A stretch of 22,568 nucleotides of DNA from Apostichopus parvimensis (GCA_000934455.1 KN890281.1:1-22568), one strand, 5' to 3'; positions 9,811 through 18,996 are shown, numbered from the stretch's first letter. Translations and numbers: made by a program. Notes: a model not told the origin generated them from the sequence alone.

Positions 9811-11114
9811 ATGGCTACACTCCCTGCCCAACATATAACCACCTTGCCCTTTCTTGGACAGCAATGCCAGACAAATAGAGGGCAGTCTACACATTTAACT
9901 CTACCACTGAGAATGTGTAACTATTGAAAGTTCATCCACCCACAAGCTGATTCTTGTTAGACGTGCAGACTCATTCACCTGTTTGCAAAGTGCACGACAT
10001 TTAGACCGTCCATAGACTCCATATTGTTAGTAAAAGAGTGAAAAAACATTTGGCACTGAGTGATTCCACATGTAACAGAGTACGCTGAACAGCAGGTCTT
10101 TTCAGTGGGAATTCATAATAATTGCTAACGTCATCCAATTTTACGACTCTTTTAAGGTTTCATCATCGACCCACTAATTAACCCACATAGAAAACGTGAT
10201 TATCGATAACCCTATTGGGACAATTTAGCAATGCCTCCAAATATGGTAGAAATGTCCAAAATGATTACCGATGTTATGGTAAACATTTTGATGTCCTTAA
10301 ACTGCCTACATACTCCAACCATTCTCACCAATGTTGCTGAATATACTCGAACAGATCCCCCAACCCCCCCATTCTTTAAGATATCCTTTAAGATATCCTT
10401 TGCACAAAACCTATATTTTCGAAGTAATTCGATACTCTTTGATGGCTGTTTTATCCTATATTCGATGTTATCGTAAAAACTTGGTTGCCTAGATGAAACT
10501 TGGGCAAATACAAAGTTGAGATTATCTGAAATTTTCTCAAAATTGTTTAAAACATAATCTGCCTATATAGTTAGGCTAATGAGTGGCAATGACTGATCAT
10601 GCTATTATGGATAATGTCCAAAATGTATCACTATCAGAGAAAACAAAGTACGCTACAAGGGTGAAACCCCACACTTAGAAAAAGCGTACAAGTAACGAAA
10701 GTACATGAAAACGATCAAACATCTTATAAGAAGTATAACAGACAAAAACATGTATACAAAAGGTGAGATACCGCCCATCCGCGCTAGAGCGGAACAGGCG
10801 TAAACGAACTAAGTAGTTTCGAGGAACTACTACCTGAAAAGGTAACGTTACGCTACTCAAAAACGAACACATGGGCATGGGTCGCACACTAAAAACAGCC
10901 CCCAAACTCCCTCCCTTTAGAAGAAAAGGATACTTATCAGGCTGTAAACGACTGTAAAACGTTCTGAAATCCAATAGGATGTAAAAAACGTAAAAATCCA
11001 ATATATTCCGGGCAATTTCCGAAAGATTTTAATCCACTACAAAAACGTATGTGTAAACACTTTGGGTGGTAGAATGAGAAGGGAGGGCATTGACGGGAGG
11101 TGGCTGGTCACTGA
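9811..11114. other. Non-coding; CpG moderately raised at 10600-11100
   Basis: Holds a single AATAGAGGGCAGTCTACAC string (9874-9892) that matches the core of the array at 14544, and a 12-bp tandem duplication CTTTAAGATATC near 10374-10398. The 10600-11100 part is CpG-richer, with several ACGT/AACG strings. A plus-strand open stretch ending at AAAAG|GTGAGA near 10761 has a poor acceptor and is not called. Confidence 0.45.
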
Positions 11115-11433
11115 GGGTGCACAGTGTTAAAAGATTACCAGGGCATACTAGACACGGTAGAATGAGGTGCTAATGTTGTGGGGAGACAGGTAAGCGGGGA
11201 GCGAAGTAAATAAACATGATATTTGTCCTTAAAAATAATACATAATTTCTAAAAAATATGTACGTATCACAGACAACATGTAGGTATTAAGTACTAGTAT
11301 CCCAGAAATTGACTGGTTTGGATATTTATCAATGATGATACTTACCTGTCTCCATTCAACATATACACTCCCATTTACCAAACCTTAACAATTTAGTAAT
11401 TAATGCTAAGAACTAAAAGCACTGTGGCACCCC
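11115..11433. mobile_element. Diverged inverted-repeat element, second hairpin family
   Basis: Left arm 11115-11194 begins GGGTGCACAGTG and ends GGAGACAGGTAAG. Right arm 11341-11433 is its inverted counterpart, starting CTTACCTGTCTCC and ending CACTGTGGCACCCC. The 13-base inner end is perfect; the middle is diverged, with gaps, but keeps ATGTTG and the AATGRGG..GTG spacing. The left arm also aligns to a region near 14388-14466 and its start to 2404-2418, so this is a dispersed family. It is probably a degenerate non-autonomous DNA element. The arms contain GACAG|GTAAG strings that mimic splice donors on both strands, which should not be mistaken for exons. Confidence 0.5.
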
Positions 11434-12042
11434 TCCCCCGCCCCCCCCCCACGCCCACACCTTCTGTGACACAGACACACTTTTGCGTGATAGCTATACA
11501 GGATTGGACACGTTGAGCGGAAACGGGTTCCGGGAGGAGTGAGGTAGTAAATCAAACTTTTCCTTTAATGAGATGGGAAATTTATGATAAAAAGAGTTCA
11601 ATCGATACGTACAGCTCGTCAAACACTTGCAAGGTCGCTAGTGTGTTTAAAATAAAAACGTCAACAGTCAACACAACTGAATAAAAGGAACTTAAACATT
11701 TGCAGATCTGGTTAAGTGATTAGGGGAGAACATGCTTATTATAGGCCTTCCTTAAAACCAAATGGCCTTCCTTAAACCTAATGGCGTCACTTACTACGGG
11801 TATTAACGATGTGGTGCAGCCAGACTGCCATTTAACATACTTCACATTTTGCGGGTATTACATTCTCTACTACGGTGGAACATCAAAGCTTTGCACACTC
11901 CACAGTGGTCATAAAACATGAGGAGGGTCTTCAATTTCTTGGCCTCTAGTAAAGATATCATTCGGTTCCTGTTTGGGTACTTCATGTTCTATTATGTCAA
12001 AACATAAATCACATATTTAATGTGATTAACAGCAGCACAGAG
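11434..12042. other. Non-coding stretch
   Basis: Begins with a C-rich run (CTCCCCCGCCCCCCCCCC). Otherwise AT-rich, with a short local duplication of GGCCTTCCTTAAA (about 11744 and 11764). No gene signals of value. Confidence 0.5.
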
Positions 12043-12121
12043 TAACTGGTCTTTTTAAACAATGAGTCACACTGTGGTGAATTATGCATACAACTTAAAT
12101 AACCCATGGTTAACTAAGTTC

Positions 12122-12156
12122 CTGATTGGCTACTGGATGCAAATGCCCATAGCAAC
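12122..12156. promoter_or_regulatory. CCAAT + octamer + X-box half-site, unit 1
   Basis: CTGATTGG (inverted CCAAT) at 12122-12129, the exact octamer ATGCAAAT at 12137-12144, and the X-box half CCATAGCAAC at 12147-12156. Confidence 0.5.
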
Positions 12157-12274
12157 CACCTCACTTTTCAAAGGTATATAAATACACGCTAACTGGTCTT
12201 TTTAGCAATATGAGTTACATGGCTGTAAATTACACATAAGATCAGTACATTGATGACCAAAAGACAAACGTCAC

Positions 12275-12307
12275 GGTTGGCTGCTGGATGCAAATACCCA
12301 TAGCAAC
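12275..12307. promoter_or_regulatory. Octamer + X-box half-site with degraded CCAAT, unit 2
   Basis: CGGTTGG replaces CTGATTGG, so the CCAAT pentamer is lost here. ATGCAAAT is at 12288-12295 and CCATAGCAAC at 12298-12307, with the same spacing as in the other units. Confidence 0.45.
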
Positions 12308-12420
12308 CATTTCAAATTTTAAGAAAGCAAATACAGTACAGTACAGGCTAACTGGACTTTAAAGTTACATAGTGGTGAGCTACGCATATAAATTAATACT
12401 AATCACAGAATAAAGCTGTC

Positions 12421-12455
12421 CTGATTGGCTGCTGGATGCAAATACCCATAGCAAC
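12421..12455. promoter_or_regulatory. CCAAT + octamer + X-box half-site, unit 3
   Basis: CTGATTGG at 12421-12428, ATGCAAAT at 12436-12443 and CCATAGCAAC at 12446-12455. Confidence 0.5.
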
Positions 12456-12560
12456 CATTTCAATTTTTTAGGAAGCAGACACAGTACAGGCTAACTGGAC
12501 TTTAAAGTTACATTGTGGTGAACTATGCATATAAATTATTCATCACATACTATGGCCATC

Positions 12561-12595
12561 CTGATTGGCTGCTGGATGCAAATGCCCATGGCAAC
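12561..12595. promoter_or_regulatory. CCAAT + octamer + X-box half-site, unit 4
   Basis: CTGATTGG at 12561-12568, ATGCAAAT at 12576-12583 and CCATGGCAAC at 12586-12595. The change to ATGG makes the half-site closer to the RFX consensus RGYAAC. Confidence 0.5.
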
Positions 12596-12605
12596 AATTT
12601 CATAA

Positions 12606-13086
12606 TATTCAAGAATCCTAATCAGCTTATCCTGCAACTTTAGAGGTGATATTAAACTGAATTTATAGAGCTCCTTTATTGTAACACTTTCTTTTTTACT
12701 AAGAGTAGTCTAGTATGATAAAATGTAAGAATTCTGAATTATACTCTCGTTAACATTTATTTCATGAAGAAGAAAAATGGAAAATATTAACATGGCCCAC
12801 GTCTTATTGTTTGAGTATTATTTGATAGATTTGGTAGGAAAGTGATCACTTAAACTCAAAACTATCGCTTTAAGAACCGGATGCGGAATTGATATTCTCT
12901 CTCCATCTTTTTTCTTTCTTATTTTATTTTTGATTCTTTTCTTGTTCCTGTTTTTTCCCCTATCTGTAACAGCTCCTTCAATTCCACTGTCTAACTTCCA
13001 TCATCAATGAGATCAAGTTTCCATAATCAGGAGGAGACTCCTGGAGCAAAATGATCTGAAACCATTCAGATTCTGACTGCAAATCA
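12606..13086. other. Non-coding with a long pyrimidine tract
   Basis: 12891-12969 is almost pure T/C on the plus strand and ends CTGTAACAG, an acceptor-like arrangement. The three frames after it close quickly and no donor follows, so no exon is called. Confidence 0.45.
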
Positions 13087-13135
13087 CCATAAATTTGTTA
13101 TATTCATCAAAATTCCATCAAAAAACTAAGATTAA
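13087..13135 (+). repeat. 49-bp dispersed duplicate, copy 1
   Basis: Differs at one base from 16654-16702, in the same orientation and 3.57 kb apart. Contains TTTGTTATATTCATCAAAAT and ends AACTAAGATTAA. Flanking sequence does not align, so the edges are abrupt. Confidence 0.85.
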
Positions 13136-13613
13136 CACTGACTATGATTAATGGTCCTGTTGACAATAATATTGAGTGTCAATTTGTTATGCCTAAAAAT
13201 AAATTCCTAACCAATTTTTTTTTTACCAACAAACATTCCTGACCTGGAAAACAAAAACGTGATGTTGGAAACAGTCAAAATACACAAACAATTTGTAAAC
13301 ATATCCAAACTCACTAGGTCGTGTAAGGTAATTGATCGAAATACTTCAAAACACTGTGAAAGTGTCAAAAGTTAATGCAGTACCAAACAGGTAAATTAAG
13401 CTGTTAGGTATATCATAACTATTAAAACTTAGCAAAGAGTTACATTTAATATACATCCTCCAATTCCCAACCAAACAACATGTTTTTCACTTAAGGAACA
13501 CTGCATTGCAAAACCGATGGCATACAGTATAGTACTCACTGAAATTACAAAATTATCCTGTTCTATCCTATCACCACCATTCCCCCTCTCCCCTAGTCCT
13601 ATCCACACACCAA
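13136..13613. other. Non-coding stretch
   Basis: A minus-strand string CCTA|GTGAGT at 13316 with the upstream tract TTTTGACACTTTCACAG could bracket a 39-bp exon. Two frames are open through it and the base before the donor is A, so it is not called. Confidence 0.45.
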
Positions 13614-13634
13614 CCCCCCCCCCCCCCCCCCCCC
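13614..13634 (-). repeat. C21 homopolymer
   Basis: Twenty-one consecutive C, the longest homopolymer in the window, followed by ACACACAC. The minus-strand Gly-rich open frame over it is an artefact. Confidence 0.85.
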
Positions 13635-14373
13635 ACACACAACAATTGAGGTTAGTCAACTAACACTAAATAATAAAGTAAGGTAAAATACTGATTTGCA
13701 TTTTTAAACCAACTGTCAAAATGTTGAACCATTACCTGTTAAAATTGTTGGCAGTAAAGATTTTTATTTCTATCTATTTTTATGTTGGTATTTTGAGAGA
13801 TATTTAATTTACAAACTAGAATAACAACTTTATCTTGTTTTACTATCACATCAATTGTCATATGCTTTTTTTTTTTCTTTTTTTTTGCTGCATATTTTCA
13901 CATCGCTTTAAATTTTCCCACAAAAACCATCATTCTAAGAATGAGAAACAAGATTTAGTTATTATTACCTGCAATTAATATCAACCTAAGTGACCACAAC
14001 TGCCATCACCCCTGGCAACATACATAAATGACACATACCAAGGAGGTGACTTATTGAAACCAAACACTCCCATATATTGTTTAAGCACATACTGTGTCCA
14101 TAAGTTTTAAGGAAAAATTGTGTGAATAAATGCACATTTGCAATCATTGTCTCATCATGGTCTGGGGTTATATTCAGGTGTCTGCATTATAATGCATGGT
14201 CACTTGAGTTTGTGTTTTAAATGTTAATGCATGATCTGATACGATAAGTACCACTTCAAATTATGCAAACAAACTTGCCCATTTAAAAACAAATTTTTCA
14301 AGTAGATAATAAAATCCAATTTAAAAAAACATGCTTGTAGGCCTCCTGAATGGCATGTTCAGAATGGGGAGGT
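13635..14373. other. Non-coding, AT-rich
   Basis: Poly-T runs at 13866-13887 and otherwise nothing gene-like. Minus-strand donor-like strings near 13735 and 13968 lack adequate acceptors. Confidence 0.5.
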
Positions 14374-14466
14374 GGTGACCTTAGAGAGGGTCATTTAGGG
14401 CACAGTGCTAGCATTATACCAGTTTGTAGTGATGGTGGATTGGAGTGTTTATGTAAAGGAGACACC
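14374..14466 (+). repeat. Copy of the 11115 / 2384 dispersed repeat family
   Basis: 14374-14407 aligns to 2384-2418. From GGTCATTTAGGG through CACAGTG, ATTATACCAG, GGAGTGTTTATGT and GGAGACA it follows the left arm of the 11115-11433 element in order, though diverged. No opposite arm was found here. Confidence 0.45.
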
Positions 14467-14537
14467 TGAGAGGGGGAATGAAGGAAATACACACAATGAA
14501 TGTCAAGTAGCATTAAAATGCAATCAGAGCTGAGGTT

Positions 14538-14955
14538 ACTATGGGAATAGAGGGCGACAGTCTACACCAAAGTATAGTCATGGATTGTGAAACAACAGGA
14601 GAGGTGGTGGGTTCTCATATTTTGTGGGAGAGTTGTGAAGGAATAGAGGGCAGTAGTCACATATTCAGGGCACGTGATCCACAAGAGAACTTCATAATTG
14701 GGAGAAATGTGGAGGAATAGAGGGCAGTAGTCTGAATCAAATTATTCAGGGCATGTGCTACAAAAGAGAGTTGCTCCTACAGTACCATAATTTGTGGGAG
14801 ATTTATGAAGGAATAGAGGGCAGTACAGTATGACAAATTATTCAGGGCATGTGATACACAAAAAAGTTGCTCCTACAGTACCATAATTTGTGGGAGATTT
14901 GTGAAGGAATAGAGGGCAATAGTCTTATACAAATTTTTCAGAGAATGTCAATCAC
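14538..14955 (+). repeat. Second minisatellite (96-bp unit) with CTCF-like core
   Basis: GGAATAGAGGGC starts at 14544, 14640, 14714, 14810 and 14906, that is spacings of 96, 74, 96 and 96. The 74 is a unit with an internal deletion. Units share TTCAGGGCAYGTG, AGTTGCTCCTACAGTACC, ATAATTTGTGGGAGA and TGAAGGAATAGAGGGCAGTA. The last two full units are nearly identical, suggesting recent expansion. The AGAGGGCAGT core fits the right half of the CTCF consensus (AGRKGGCRSY). A solitary copy of the core lies at 9874. Confidence 0.85.
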
Positions 14956-16149
14956 AATAGAATTCCTTCTGCTTTTGTGTGCACAGTAATTACAACATAA
15001 CAGTGTGCTGATTAAGTATGCATTTCCATGTTTTCGAATTGGTAATTGCCCATCAACTTTAATAAATGATCAAGCGGCAAATAATTTAGTAAAATTTGCA
15101 TTCAACATGGCATTGATTGGCTTTATTATAAATACTGTTATTATGCTGAAATCACTTAGGACATAGATATGTATAAGAAATGCTGTACGTCTCTGCATTT
15201 TGCATGTACCGTACCAGACATAAACATTTATGTATGTCATGTGCTATAACAGTATGTGCCTTGTAAATGAATTACAATTTGCTGTGCAAAACAGTTTTCA
15301 AAATTCTCAGTTTATATTTATAAGCACTTCAGAAATACACCACATGTGTAAGGCTTTTTACATGATAAGGAATACTAATGCAATTCACATCCTCCACATT
15401 ACGTATGAGAATTAAAGAGATTATTTTGAACTTTTTGAGCAGTTTTGCAAGTTGCATAAATTATATACATCAGACATTTTCTATCCTGTGTGACTCGTAC
15501 TACACTGTATCTAACTTAATACACTCTAGTTAATATAGTTCTATATACTTTAATATTCCACACAAAGAGAATCCCTCTATATATGAAACTATATTTGAAA
15601 AACAAAATGGCACCCAACAGAGCCACCTGAGTCAACACACCAGTGACTTAACCAAACTGTAATGAAAGCACATGTTGCATTTGGGAAACAAAGACATTCA
15701 TTTAGCAATCTGCATGCATGGGTGTGATTCATGCTGGAGATATGACTACCCTAAGTTGCAGCAACCACTGATGTAATCTCACTGACAGTAGTTTATATTC
15801 AATGTAAAGTCTTCAAGCACAAACTCCAATGTTTGTTTTCAAGCAGTATTTCGGGGTGATTTTGATTGAAAGTTACCAACTAATGCTGTTCCAAAGATAT
15901 TAATTAAAGTATAGTACATGTACTGTACCATGGTAATATATTATCAGTCATAAAGCTTGAATACTCCTTGTTTAATTTCAAATCATTGTAATATATGGAA
16001 ACATAAATCATAATTAAACCTCAAAGTTGTTGTTTGAGTTGTTGCTGGTTTTGAGTTAAAATGTTGTACAGTGGCTTCTGTCCTAAATAGAAGGGGGGAA
16101 ATAAATTTTGAACCAGAACAATATTGCATCAATTGGTTTTAGAGATTTG
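14956..16149. other. Non-coding, AT-rich
   Basis: No splice-flanked open block found on either strand. Short open frames here have ordinary AT-rich composition and no recognisable motif. Confidence 0.55.
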
Positions 16150-16256
16150 ATCCCCGGGGAGTTGGGGGAGGGGAGGGAATGGCAAGGGGTGAGTGGGGAG
16201 GGGGAGGGGGTGTGGGGAGAGAGGGGGAGTGGGGAGAGAGTAGTTTGGGGAGGCAA
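16150..16256 (+). repeat. G-rich low-complexity tract, strong G-quadruplex potential
   Basis: About 100 bases of GGGG/GGGAG/GGGTG on the plus strand, beginning CCCCGGGGAGTTGGGGGAGG, with more than ten runs of three or more G. The open frames over it on both strands are low-complexity artefacts. Confidence 0.75.
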
Positions 16257-16653
16257 ATGGTTGTTAACACACCCTTCGAATATTGATATTGGCAGATATT
16301 TTGAATGGAGGCAATAAAAGAGGTCATTATCAATTGTCCCGTAATATGCTGATAATATTCAAATGGTATGACCCAGGATGAAAACTGAGCAACTACTTCT
16401 ACAGTTCTTGATCCTCTCAAGGTCAATATTTGGCTCACTGAGCAATTTACAATAATTGGTTAATTTCAGAACATCTCTCAATGTCTTCTGGAACTAAGGT
16501 TGACAGTTCTCGTTCTAACTTCTGGGGAGAATGTACTTTTGGAAAGATTTTCAGCCAAGTTATAATACCATGATGCTAACTTGTGGAGATTAAACAAAAA
16601 CCTTTGAACCATCTTTGAGACAATTTTAGTTTTACCAGAACTGTTGGTTTTAA
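16257..16653. other. Non-coding stretch
   Basis: AT-rich with no gene signals. Includes a TCAAGGTCA half-site-type string near 16419. Confidence 0.5.
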
Positions 16654-16702
16654 CCATAACTTTGTTATATTCATCAAAATTCCATCAAAAAACTAAGATT
16701 AA
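16654..16702 (+). repeat. 49-bp dispersed duplicate, copy 2
   Basis: Same orientation as 13087-13135, with one mismatch (C for A at the seventh base). Confidence 0.85.
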
Positions 16703-17429
16703 TTGTTTAATATGATCACTCCCAAACTTCTCCCCCTACTCCTCCCTCCCCCACCCCATTCCAATGTCTGGGATATGGTCATGGGTACTCTGGGAATGTT
16801 TTGGAAGGAGAGAGAATTACCTCTCCAAATATTACTGCATTTGAAACTCTTTAGCAAGCTTATAACAATGTTAACAATTTGGGAAAATGCCAATTTAACC
16901 TTTAACCTTAAGTAGCTAGTGCCCAAATTATGACCTTTCTCAACAAAAGTGGAGACATTTTGCTCTGTTTGTCTTTAATCTTGGCAAATTCATTAAAATT
17001 CCTACAACTTTCAAAAAAGTTCATTCGTCCAAGGTCGGATTAGAGTTAACTAGCTTTTAACTTTCCAATTGCACTCACAAAAGTTAACTTTTCAACCACT
17101 TTCTCCCCCACAATTTATATAGTACATTAATCTTCTCTTATTCAGTATTGATCAATGCCCTAATCTTCTACCGAGTTGATTACATCTATAAAGCCCTGTA
17201 TTTGATTTGTCTCGCTGTGTCTGTTTATGACCTTTCTGCATTACAATGAAGCAAGCAAGTTTTTGATTCCCTACTGTGCTTTGTTATGTGATATGGTTAA
17301 GCCTACACTATTGACCATGATGTGTCAGGTATGATTACCATGGCAGCAACCAAGGACAAGATGAGACCAGCTCAAGATATCTAATTAATGCTATTTCTGT
17401 ATCTAATTTCAAAGAATCTGTGTTGTTAC
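16703..17429. other. Non-coding stretch
   Basis: Pyrimidine-rich at 16720-16765, then AT-rich. The two opposing short open frames at 16699-16926 mirror each other and have no recognisable content. Confidence 0.5.
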
Positions 17430-17504
17430 CTTGGTCCTCCAATCTGACCATAGGATTTTGAATGTCTCAGGGCGATGGCAGCATGCGTGCTGTTAACAGA
17501 AAGT
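17430..17504 (-). CDS. Candidate 75-bp minus-strand exon
   Basis: Minus strand: acceptor AACCTCTTCATTACAG ends at 17505, and a fair donor CCAAG|GTAACA follows 17430. Only one of three frames is open. It starts after one base and ends with two bases over, so both flanking introns would be phase 2. The 24 codons include LSVNSTHAAIALRHSKSYGQ, with an N-S-T sequon, and close with IGGP. I do not recognise the protein. An upstream exon must supply two bases, and the candidate at 19391 does not, so if both are real at least one exon between them is unidentified (a weak 17- or 29-base possibility ends near 17568). Confidence 0.38.
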
Positions 17505-18841
17505 CTGTAATGAAGAGGTTACTGTACATACACTGTATGATGTAACCTACATAGCTTTCTGAACTCACAAGTTTAATAATGGGCTCTGTGAGGTCAACTT
17601 AGTTTCGAACCTCAAACAAATTTCAGATACCAACAACATCATCATCATCAACAACATTGTGCCCTATTTCCATTCCAAATAACAAATTAATGCTTTAGTT
17701 ATTTTTTAGAGTTTCTTCTGTTATACAACGGTATTGAACAAATTTGTCAGAATACAGGTGGACAGATGATATTTGTGAATGTCACTGAAGTAAACATAAA
17801 CTAAAACTGCATGAAATACAGCTAAAAGAAGTACATTAACTGGTTCAGTGCTAAGTGTCTCGAAGATATGTCAGGGAGTTATTAACAACTTCCTGGTTTA
17901 ACAACTCTCTGATTGGGCTAGAAGTTTAAACAAGATTGAGTGATGACCCTCCCTGATTTTCTCAACGCATACACATAGTTATTCTAGGCATTGGTGCTGG
18001 CAATTTATTACTTTGAGTAGAATTTCTTAACAATTTGCAGATTACTGGCCTTGATCTCCATTGGTCACTTGTTGTACATAATCAAAGCAACCCACCATAC
18101 CAATACAAACTTTGTAAATTTTGTAAGTAAAGTTTTTACATTTTGGCCTTTGACCCCAACCAAAAACAATCAGGCCCTTCTACTCATCATAGATATCAGC
18201 AGGACCTTCTACTACTAATGGACAAGTCACATAAATTACCAATTAAATATGATTTCACAATTTAACCATCTCCCCTTCTTGTGGGTTTTTATTAATATTT
18301 CAAATATCAACCTCTATATTAACCTTGACCTGGCCAAAACCGACAGACAAGGATATCTTTGTGGTCTCTTGTACTTCTTCCATCAACAGGGTATAACCAT
18401 TTACTACCATAAATTGTTAATTTCTTTTCAAAGAATAGTAAAGAAATTCAAGACAAGAAATTACTCCTAATTTTTAGTACAAATCACAAAGGACTAACCA
18501 AGCTGTACATTTAGATCATTACCAAACTGATTCCAAGAAAAGTTCCAAAACTGCCACATTTTCCAGATTTAATATGGTATAGATCTGTCACAATCTGGCA
18601 GCATTGTACAGTAATGCCATGAACAGAGAGACCTGGTACCTGAAGTAACATAACCTAAGTACTCACAGCTGAGGGGATTAGCCCTTTAACTTCCTACAGG
18701 TAAGACAGATAGCTTTAGTATTGCCATGTCAATTAATTATTAATCCAATGCAGAATGGTGCCGACGATTATAATTATTTAAAATAACCAAAAACTGTTTG
18801 TAAACTGCTTCTATCCACTAAAGAGCCTGTGTATTAAGAAA
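17505..18841. other. Non-coding stretch
   Basis: Contains (ATC)4 near 17639, a DR1-like site (TGGCCT-T-TGACCC, 18144-18156) and a strong isolated plus-strand donor CTACAG|GTAAGA at 18699/18700 with only a 31-base, mostly closed block before it. No exon is called. Confidence 0.5.
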
Positions 18842-18996
18842 ATGTGTATAAGTGAGAGGGCTTGACAATTTTATCCTAGCAGGATCTTTTTTAGAGGCTG
18901 AAAAATCCTCTTTTTTTAGCTTCTGAAGGCTTTTTTCAGCTTCTGAAGAAGATCCTGCTAGGATCGAAACGTCAGGCCCTCTTACTTTTTACACAT
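18842..18996. mobile_element. Foldback element with hammerhead-like motif
   Basis: Left arm 18842-18888 and right arm 18949-18996 are inverted copies matching at roughly 41 of 48 positions. The arm ends next to the loop (ATCCTAGCAGGATCTT and complement) are perfect. The roughly 60-base loop contains a direct repeat of AGCTTCTGAAG. At the loop/right-arm junction the plus strand reads CTGAAGA (18943-18949), then GATCC-TGCTA-GGATC (a 5-bp hairpin), GAAA (18966-18969), C and GTC (18971-18973), which is the order of hammerhead core elements. The left arm carries a decayed inverted version. Arms of this wording recur in invertebrate retroelement debris as I remember it; this was not checked. Confidence 0.6.

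Larger units (their letters stand above)
12043..12605. repeat. Four-unit minisatellite (about 145-bp unit) of regulatory-like modules
   Basis: Units start at 12045, 12192, 12351 and 12494 (147, 159, 143 and at least 112 bases; the last is partial). Each begins TAACTGG, then has GTTACAT..GTGG, an AT-rich string such as GCATATAAATTA, then the most conserved block CTGATTGGCTGCTGGATGCA plus AATACCCATAGCAACC. The inter-module sequence drifts with indels while this block stays nearly invariant. Units 3 and 4 are the most alike. No open frame runs through the array. Confidence 0.9.

Noticed and set aside
10679-10761. Plus-strand block ending AAAAG|GTGAGA with one open frame
   Set aside because: Acceptor is purine-interrupted and weak, composition is Lys-rich as expected of A-rich DNA, and no partner exon was found.
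11346-11384. Minus-strand mini-exon with a perfect GTAAGT donor
   Set aside because: It lies in the right arm of the 11115-11433 inverted repeat, whose left arm shows the same donor string on the other strand, so the signal is explained by the repeat.
12043-12605. CRISPR-like array
   Set aside because: Units of about 145 bases with drifting linkers, not short identical repeats with unique spacers, and the DNA is eukaryotic.
13316-13354. 39-bp minus-strand exon with GTGAGT donor
   Set aside because: Two frames are open, the base before the donor is A, and phase does not join to the candidates on its left.
13429-13659. 76-codon minus-strand frame with a poly-Gly run
   Set aside because: Product of the C21 homopolymer and a C-rich flank.
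16108-16438. Opposing open frames rich in Gly/Glu and Pro/Ser
   Set aside because: Both are translations of the G-rich low-complexity tract.
18668-18699. Plus-strand mini-exon between CTCACAG and CTACAG|GTAAGA
   Set aside because: Only 31-32 bases, weak polypyrimidine tract, and no compatible neighbour on the plus strand.
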